Source: Ligustrum vulgare
Taxonomy: Eukaryota; Streptophyta; Magnoliopsida; Lamiales; Oleaceae
NCBI GenBank assembly: GCA_963555705.1
Contig: OY743171.1
Location: forward strand, 21,761,352-21,825,351
DNA length: 64,000 nt
Direction: 5' to 3'
Positions 59,356-64,000 of this stretch are shown here, piece by piece. Each line of letters opens with the position of its first letter. Within the stretch, counting starts at the first letter, position 1. The notes under the pieces were generated by a model, which was given only the letters and a program-made list of their open reading frames with translations, had not been told where the DNA came from and did not search any database. The position numbers were made by a program, and so were the translations under genes.

Positions 59356-60778
59356 CTAATTCCTAAGTATGATTCTGTATGATAGAATCAATTTTACTCT
59401 TGATGGATTCTTTCCACAGATGACCATCTGGAGAAGATATAGCTTCTTTATAGCTTTGAGGACATTCTCCATCAAATATATGAGAAAATTAGGGCCAAAC
59501 GTCTTAGAAGTTTTGGTCCTTTTTCTCTGTCTAAGCTCATTCTCACCTTCTTCAATTGGATCTTTACTGCTTCCATAAGCAGAAGATTCCATAGTCCCTT
59601 TAATAGGAGTTAACTGTTTAGGAGATTTACAAGGAAATATATTCTCAAAGAATTGTGCATTCCTAGACTCCATGATCGTTTTTGGATCAATATCAGGTAC
59701 ATTCGAATAATGCACAAGAAACCTATATGCATACTATTTTGTGCATAAACAATGAACACACAGTCAACTGTCTTAGGTCCAATCTTGACCTTCTTAGGAG
59801 GAGGCACCGTGACCTTTGCAAGACACCCCCACATTCGTAAGTATTTATACGAAGGTGTACGGCATGTCCAAAGTTCATACGGATTTTTATCCATATTCTT
59901 TCTTAAGGCTTTATTCAAAATGTAATTTCCAGAAAGAATAGCTTCTCCCCCACACGTTCTGTGGTAATCTAGAAATAATCAACATAGCATTCATCATTTC
60001 TTTTAACGTTCGATTCTTACGCTCAGCAATTCCGTTCTGTTGAGGTGAATAAGGTGCAATAGTTTCGTGAATTATTCCATGTTTATCACAATTCACCAAA
60101 TGGTGATTCATATTGACCACCATGATCACTTCGCAACACCTTTATTTTCTTGCTAAGTTGATTTTCAACTTCATTCTTATAAAGAATGAATTTATCGATA
60201 CCTTCGTTTTTGCTTTTAAGCAAGTACACATAAAAATATCTCGTGCTATCGTCCACAAAAGTAATAAAGTACTTATTTCCGCCTCTTGTTTGGACAAACT
60301 TTAAGTCATACACATCACTGTGGACTAGTCCCAATGGCTCGATACTTCTTTCAATACTATGAAACGAAGACCTTGTAAGCTTAACCTCAACGTATGTTTC
60401 ACATTTATGATTTGAATCAATTTGAAACCTAGGCAAGTAGTTTAGTTTGATTAGTCTGCGTAATGCATTGTAATTTACGTGACCGAATCTACAATGCCAC
60501 AGATTAGGAGACTCAAGCAAGTAAACAGAAGGTGTTTTCTCATTATTCATAATAGTTGGAGTTACAACAATTACATTCAATTTAAATAGACCATCAATCA
60601 TATAGCCTTTCCCAACATAAACTCCTATTTTGGTAATCACCGGCTTATCTGCCTCAATGACCATGCGTAAATCATTCTTACTCGAAAGAGACCCAAAGAC
60701 CAGATTCTTACGAATCTCTAGCACGTACAACACATTAGTCAGAGTAAGCTCTCTGCTAGAGGTCATCTTCAAGATCAC
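59356..60778 (-). pseudogene. Copia integrase
   Basis: Minus-strand frame 60778-60086 holds the pre-integrase zinc-binding region (LWHCRFGHVNYNALRRL and HKCETYVEVK). The second Cys of its C-x2-C pair has become Tyr. The catalytic core start follows (LGLVHSDVYDLKF, FVDDSTRYFYVYLLKSKNEG, LRSDHGGQYE). Frame 60129-59911 continues with IIHETIAPYSPQQNGIAERK, including the third acidic catalytic position of the family within IAERKNRT. Frame 59918-59610 adds the C-terminal GKNPYELW-like region (DKNPYELWTCRTPSYKYL). At least two frame changes and the Cys loss indicate an inactive protein. Confidence 0.8.
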
Positions 60779-61659
60779 CTTGCTTTACCAAGCACTTTAG
60801 ATGTTGCGGAGTTTTCCATGAACAACTTTTCACCATTTGTAAGTGATGCAAAAGTAGTGAACATGCTAATATTGAAACAGACATGGCAAGTGGCCCCAGT
60901 GTCCAGCCACCACTCCTTAGGGTTAGACCCCACCAGATTAACCTTACTAATCACCGCGGTAAGGTTTAGGTCACACATGTCATCTGAGAGATGATCTCTC
61001 TCATTTCCAACCATATTAGCTTGAGGATGCTGCTTGTTATCTCTCCAAGGCAGGTAGCAGTTTGCTAATCGATGCTCAACTTTGTCACAATTGAAGCACT
61101 TTCCATTGAACTGGAACTTAGGCTTCTTTCCTACCCCACCAATAGGCTTCAGCTGAGACCCTTTGGTAGCCATCTTTTTATATTTTCGATTCTCGCTACC
61201 CTGCTTAGCTTTAAAGGATTGACCTTTATTGGTAACAGAACTCTGGCCGTGCTCCAATACATTAGCCTTCTCAGAGTAAAAATTCTCCGATTTATGTTCA
61301 GCAAGTTTGTTATCCTCCTCAATGTATAGCTTGATAATTAAATCCTCGAAAGACATCTCTTTCCTCTTATGCTGCAAATAGCTTTTGAAAGCCTTCCACT
61401 GAGGAGGTAGATTGTGAATAGCAGTAGCCACCTGTAGGGATTCTGACATAGTCAAACCTTCAACATGCATTTCTTGCAAAAAGCACTTGATACTCTAGCA
61501 CTTGGCTTACCTCTAAACGTGAATCCACCATTTTGATGTCCATACACCGACTGGATAAGAATTTCTTAGACCCAGCATCCTCGGTTTTGTATTTCTTTTT
61601 TAAGGACTCCTAAAACTTGATGTGTTCCGGACCCTCGACAATCGGAGTCATAGCAGGCT
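60775..61659 (-). pseudogene. Copia gag and protease, N-terminus missing
   Basis: The main frame is 61479-60775 (234 codons). It contains a gag helix region (LQVATAIHNLPPQWKAFKSY, KEMSFEDLIIKLYIEEDNKL), the CCHC zinc knuckle CFNCDKVEHRLANC (residues ~128-141, spacing C-x2-C-x4-H-x4-C intact) and the protease active site WWLDTGATCHVC (Asp ~193). Upstream, in another frame, ESLKKKYKTEDAGSKKFLSS can be followed to about 61660. There the sequence changes abruptly to the LTR of the adjoining gypsy element. The gag start is therefore absent. A frameshift separates it from integrase. Confidence 0.85.
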
Positions 61660-62423
61660 TGACGAAAAAATTCAAGTAATTAAAGCCAAAACGGAGTTAA
61701 TTGCAAATTGGAGCAAAAATCGGAGCAAAAAAGGTCCAGTTTGATCCTTAGAGCCGTAACGCCCAGAAGGTCACGACCGTAATCAAGCTACTGGTTAAGA
61801 TGCGAGATTTCAATTTTACACTTACGGCCGTAAACAGATTGTCACGGCCGTAACATTCACAGGAAGGAAATCTTACGGCCATAATAATTTCAATCACGAC
61901 CGCAATATGCAACATCAATTTTGGATCAGAGAATCACTTACGGCCGTAACTGGATTCTTCACGGTCGTAAATAGCTAGCGGATCAGATTTTCGGAATTTT
62001 CCATATTTTGCAGATTTTTAATTCCTTTTCTTTTATTTAGTTATTTTAGTATTTTACTTTAATTAGAATTCTATTTTGAGTCAGTTAGGATTGATAGGTT
62101 TTTGTTTGCTTATTTATACGCTTTTTCGATTCATTGTAAAATTAGACTTGATTTTGATTAAACAGATTATTGAGTGATTCAATAACACATATAGGTGGAT
62201 TCCTATGTTTTCGAACTTATCAAGAATATTTCTTGTGGCGTTCAAAACCAGAAACTCGTCAAAGAGATTGGGCAAATCATTGTGGCGTTTCGAAAGTCGT
62301 GGTTCTTTATTCCGCATCGTAGAGCCATCATGTCGTGAATATCGGGTAATGATTCATCCGTCCAACCACAACCTGAGTTCAGAACTTTCCGGCTTTTAAT
62401 TACGCGCATCTCGAATCGTATCA
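61660..62423 (+). repeat. 5' LTR with repeated TTACGGCCGTAA-type motifs
   Basis: 764 bp, TGACGAAAAAATTC...GAATCGTATCA. Eight copies of a CG-centred word (GAGCCGTAAC, CACGACCGTAAT, TTACGGCCGTAAA, CACGGCCGTAAC, TTACGGCCATAAT, CACGACCGCAAT, TTACGGCCGTAAC, CACGGTCGTAAA) lie between 61751 and 61970. A TATA-like TTATTTATACGC lies near 62110. Confidence 0.85.
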
Positions 62424-62425
62424 TC

Positions 62426-62440
62426 TGGTATTAGAGCTGG
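62426..62440 (+). other. Primer binding site (initiator tRNA-Met type)
   Basis: TGGTATTAGAGCTGG, two bases after the LTR. It has one change from TGGTATCAGAGC. Confidence 0.8.
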
Positions 62441-62896
62441 ATTCTGAATTCAGGTTTTTCTATCCAGTTTAATTCTTATGTTTATCATCGAGTCTGTCAT
62501 AAGAATTATCCATATCTTGTTTTTGAGTCTTTCTTTTCTTGAGTGTTCTTCGTGCCAGTAAATATTTTTTCCAGTTTGATCCATATAAAAATTCAACAAA
62601 AATTCGAAAGTGTTTATTTTGTTCGATTCTTATCCAAATCCTGTTCCGTTTGTTTTGTTGTGTTCGTGTCGAATTTTCGGATTTATTTTTAAAAAAATTA
62701 TTATTTTTTTATTATTTAATTCCGAAAATTCATTATTCAAAAAAAAAAAAAAAGTAATTTCAAAATTTAAGAACCACTTTCTTGAGTTTCTTTAAAAGTC
62801 TTGGTATTCATTTCCTTTCAAGTTAATAAAAGTCGTTCTTGCTATTTGATGTCTAAATCCTCTTCATTCTTGAATTTTTTTTACGTCACATAAAGA
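62441..62896 (+). other. Leader of the compact gypsy element
   Basis: Non-coding leader between primer binding site and ORF, with AT-rich DNA and an A tract (62740-62753). A packaging signal would be expected here, but none can be identified by eye. Confidence 0.4.
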
Positions 62897-63880
62897 ATGA
62901 ATTATGATCCGAGCTCTTTATTCCAAACTAGATGTTATGTGGATCATAAGGGGTGCAATTTGACGATTGATGGAAAGTGTTTTACTAATTTCGTTAGTAG
63001 CACCGTGGTTGAAAAATTAGGATTACCCCTAGAACCACACTATAAACCTTATAGGATGACGTGGATGAGGAAGTTTGGGGATTTCAAAGTAACCAAACAA
63101 GTTCTAGTGTCCATTACCCATGGAAGGTATAGTGAGGATGTATGGTGTGATGTAGTACCATTGAAGTCTTATCATATTTTATTGGGAAAACCTTGGAGAC
63201 ATAGGAGGGAGGCTGTTTATGATAAGAGTATGCACATATACAAATTCCTTAAGAAAGGGAGAACATGCATACTATATGGGTTGACATTAGAGGAAGCACT
63301 AGAAAATTCACGGAGGGTAAGGAATGAGAGTGAAAAGTGGTGTAATAGGAGGCATCGTGGGGATAAGGATATTGATAAAGAGGGAGAGTTGAAGTTAAAA
63401 ACAAATAAACAAACTCCAAAATTTGATGAGGACAAAGAGTTGGGTAGCGAGAAAGTGATTGAGAATGCAATTGTTGAAGATGAGAATGAAGAATTAGAAG
63501 TGGCGGTTAAAGAAAAAATTGTGAAATTAGAGGAGATGGTGGAATTTGAAAGAAAAAAAATTGAAGAGGTGGATGAGCTAAAAAATCTTGAGTTAGAGGA
63601 AGTAACCGAGCTTGAGAGAAAAGAGATAGAGGGGGGTGAGCAAGAAGTTGCAAAAGGAGAACGAGGAGAAGAGAAGGGCCTCGTGGTTCAAAATGTGGAA
63701 TTGACGGGGATAATTCATGAATACAAGGATCCATACCTTGTACCCCATGAACCTAACATTTCCCTTCCCGCTTTAGTTAATTTTGTCTTGCAGGTTAAAT
63801 ATGCTTGGAAATTTGGGCAACGCCACCAATGCTCACAGGAGTTTCTACTTCAATCCATTCGTGTAACCCAAGTTACATGA
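62897..63880 (+). CDS. Gypsy protease-like ORF with Glu-rich region and KDPY module
   Basis: 327 codons, uninterrupted. Residues ~15-130 match the plant Ty3-gypsy aspartic protease region: GCNLTIDGKCFTNFVSSTVV holds the Asp of the active site (family form CNLIIDGGSCTN, so Gly-Gly-Ser is changed to Gly-Lys-Cys-Phe), then VWCDVVPLKSYHILLGKPWR and a YDKSMHIYKF strand. Residues ~150-275 are extremely Glu/Lys-rich and likely coiled coil (FERKKIEEVDELKNLELEEV). The end is HEYKDPYLVPHEPNISLPAL, then VNFVLQVKYAWKFGQRHQCS. The Glu-rich part and end match the frame at 18893-19411. Whether the protease is active is doubtful. Function of the rest is unknown. It lacks gag and all other pol domains. Confidence 0.75.
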   Translation: MNYDPSSLFQTRCYVDHKGCNLTIDGKCFTNFVSSTVVEKLGLPLEPHYKPYRMTWMRKFGDFKVTKQVLVSITHGRYSEDVWCDVVPLKSYHILLGKPWRHRREAVYDKSMHIYKFLKKGRTCILYGLTLEEALENSRRVRNESEKWCNRRHRGDKDIDKEGELKLKTNKQTPKFDEDKELGSEKVIENAIVEDENEELEVAVKEKIVKLEEMVEFERKKIEEVDELKNLELEEVTELERKEIEGGEQEVAKGERGEEKGLVVQNVELTGIIHEYKDPYLVPHEPNISLPALVNFVLQVKYAWKFGQRHQCSQEFLLQSIRVTQVT

Positions 63881-63964
63881 TACTATTGGTCATCCCTCTG
63901 GCATGGAAGCAATAATTTTTTGTTTGATCCAAGAGGTGAAGTCAAACAACAAGAACAAAGATAT

Positions 63965-63998
63965 GATTCGGGACGAATCATCCGAAAGAAGGAGGGTA
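63965..63998 (+). promoter_or_regulatory. Hairpin and polypurine tract at the 3' LTR border
   Basis: GATTCG-GGA-CGAATC (63965-63979) is a perfect stem-loop. The purine tract GAAAGAAGGAGGGTA ends at 63998, immediately before TG at the window edge. Same layout as 19493-19523. Confidence 0.75.
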
Positions 63999-64000
63999 TG

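Larger units (their letters stand above)
56821..61659 (-). mobile_element. Ty1-copia retrotransposon, 5' part lost
   Basis: On the minus strand the order is gag-protease (about 61659-60780), integrase (60778-59610), reverse transcriptase and RNase H (59329-57900), a non-coding stretch, a polypurine tract (TGTGGGGGAT) and the 3' LTR. The 5' LTR and start of gag are missing. The compact gypsy LTR at 61660 abuts the broken gag. The rest of the copia element may lie beyond the gypsy insertion, outside the window. Confidence 0.85.
61660..64000 (+). mobile_element. Compact non-autonomous Ty3-gypsy element (runs off the window)
   Basis: 5' LTR 61660-62423, primer binding site, 327-codon ORF, hairpin plus polypurine tract, and the first two bases (TG) of the expected 3' LTR at 63999-64000. 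The internal region is only about 1575 bp and has no reverse transcriptase or integrase, so the element must borrow them. It is inserted in the gag of the minus-strand copia element. The protein-coding ORF is open, unlike most transposon genes here, so it is comparatively young. Confidence 0.85.

Overview
This window is nuclear DNA from a flowering plant, most likely a eudicot with a large, transposon-rich genome. The evidence is plant-type genes with GT-AG introns, and plant families of LTR retrotransposons, hAT, CACTA, Mutator-like and Helitron elements. The DNA between genes is AT-rich and there is no operon-like packing. I cannot name the species.

Three host loci look real. (1) 4174-6107 (+) holds the last four exons of a SKI2-like RNA helicase, encoding the DSHCT domain; the helicase core is not in the window. 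(2) 6549-7890 (-) is a complete four-exon MEE59-like gene encoding 169 aa. It converges on the SKI2 exons and has a 1045-bp hAT-type element inserted just upstream of its start codon. (3) 36284-38098 (+) is a complete four-exon PCNA gene encoding 263 aa, with a TATA box and an E2F-like site upstream. PCNA is the replication sliding clamp, SKI2 acts in cytoplasmic 3'-5' mRNA decay, and MEE59 is a small protein named for an embryo-arrest phenotype. They share no obvious pathway.

The rest is mostly transposon-derived. 294-2700: decayed gypsy element. 7958-9002: hAT-type element with a perfect 8-bp target-site duplication (TSD). 10606-20445: a likely CACTA remnant carrying a Ty3-gypsy element (12837-20213, TSD CCTTT), itself carrying a hAT transposon (14536-17670) and a copia 3' fragment. 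20970-21692: cluster of small MITEs. 21991-25490: FAR1-RELATED (FRS) pseudogene cut by a solo LTR (TSD CTTGT). 27598-30460: a long LTR-like repeat. 30784-35448: captured gene fragments (CDPK kinase, DUF3475/DUF668 protein) and a Helitron remnant. 38099-41653: gene-poor, with a diverged direct duplication. 41654-44925: a segment bounded by two outward-facing Helitron-like 3' ends and containing a PPR-DYW fragment. 45940-51823: possible hAT-Tip100 relic with copia remains. 52725-54896: three MITEs. 55078-56652: a giant foldback element with a perfect 9-bp TSD. 56821-61659: copia element on the minus strand. 61660-64000: a compact gypsy element that cuts the copia gag and runs to the window edge.

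The most interesting material is the pair of compact, apparently non-autonomous gypsy elements (12837-20213 and 61660-end). They share a Glu-rich ORF ending in a 'KDPY' module, a perfect six-base hairpin just before the polypurine tract, and LTRs studded with CG-centred palindromes. The near-perfect foldback, the Helitron gene captures, the promoter insertion in MEE59 and the one-residue-short PCNA connecting loop also deserve checking. All exon limits were read by eye from splice signals and family conservation. No database search was run.
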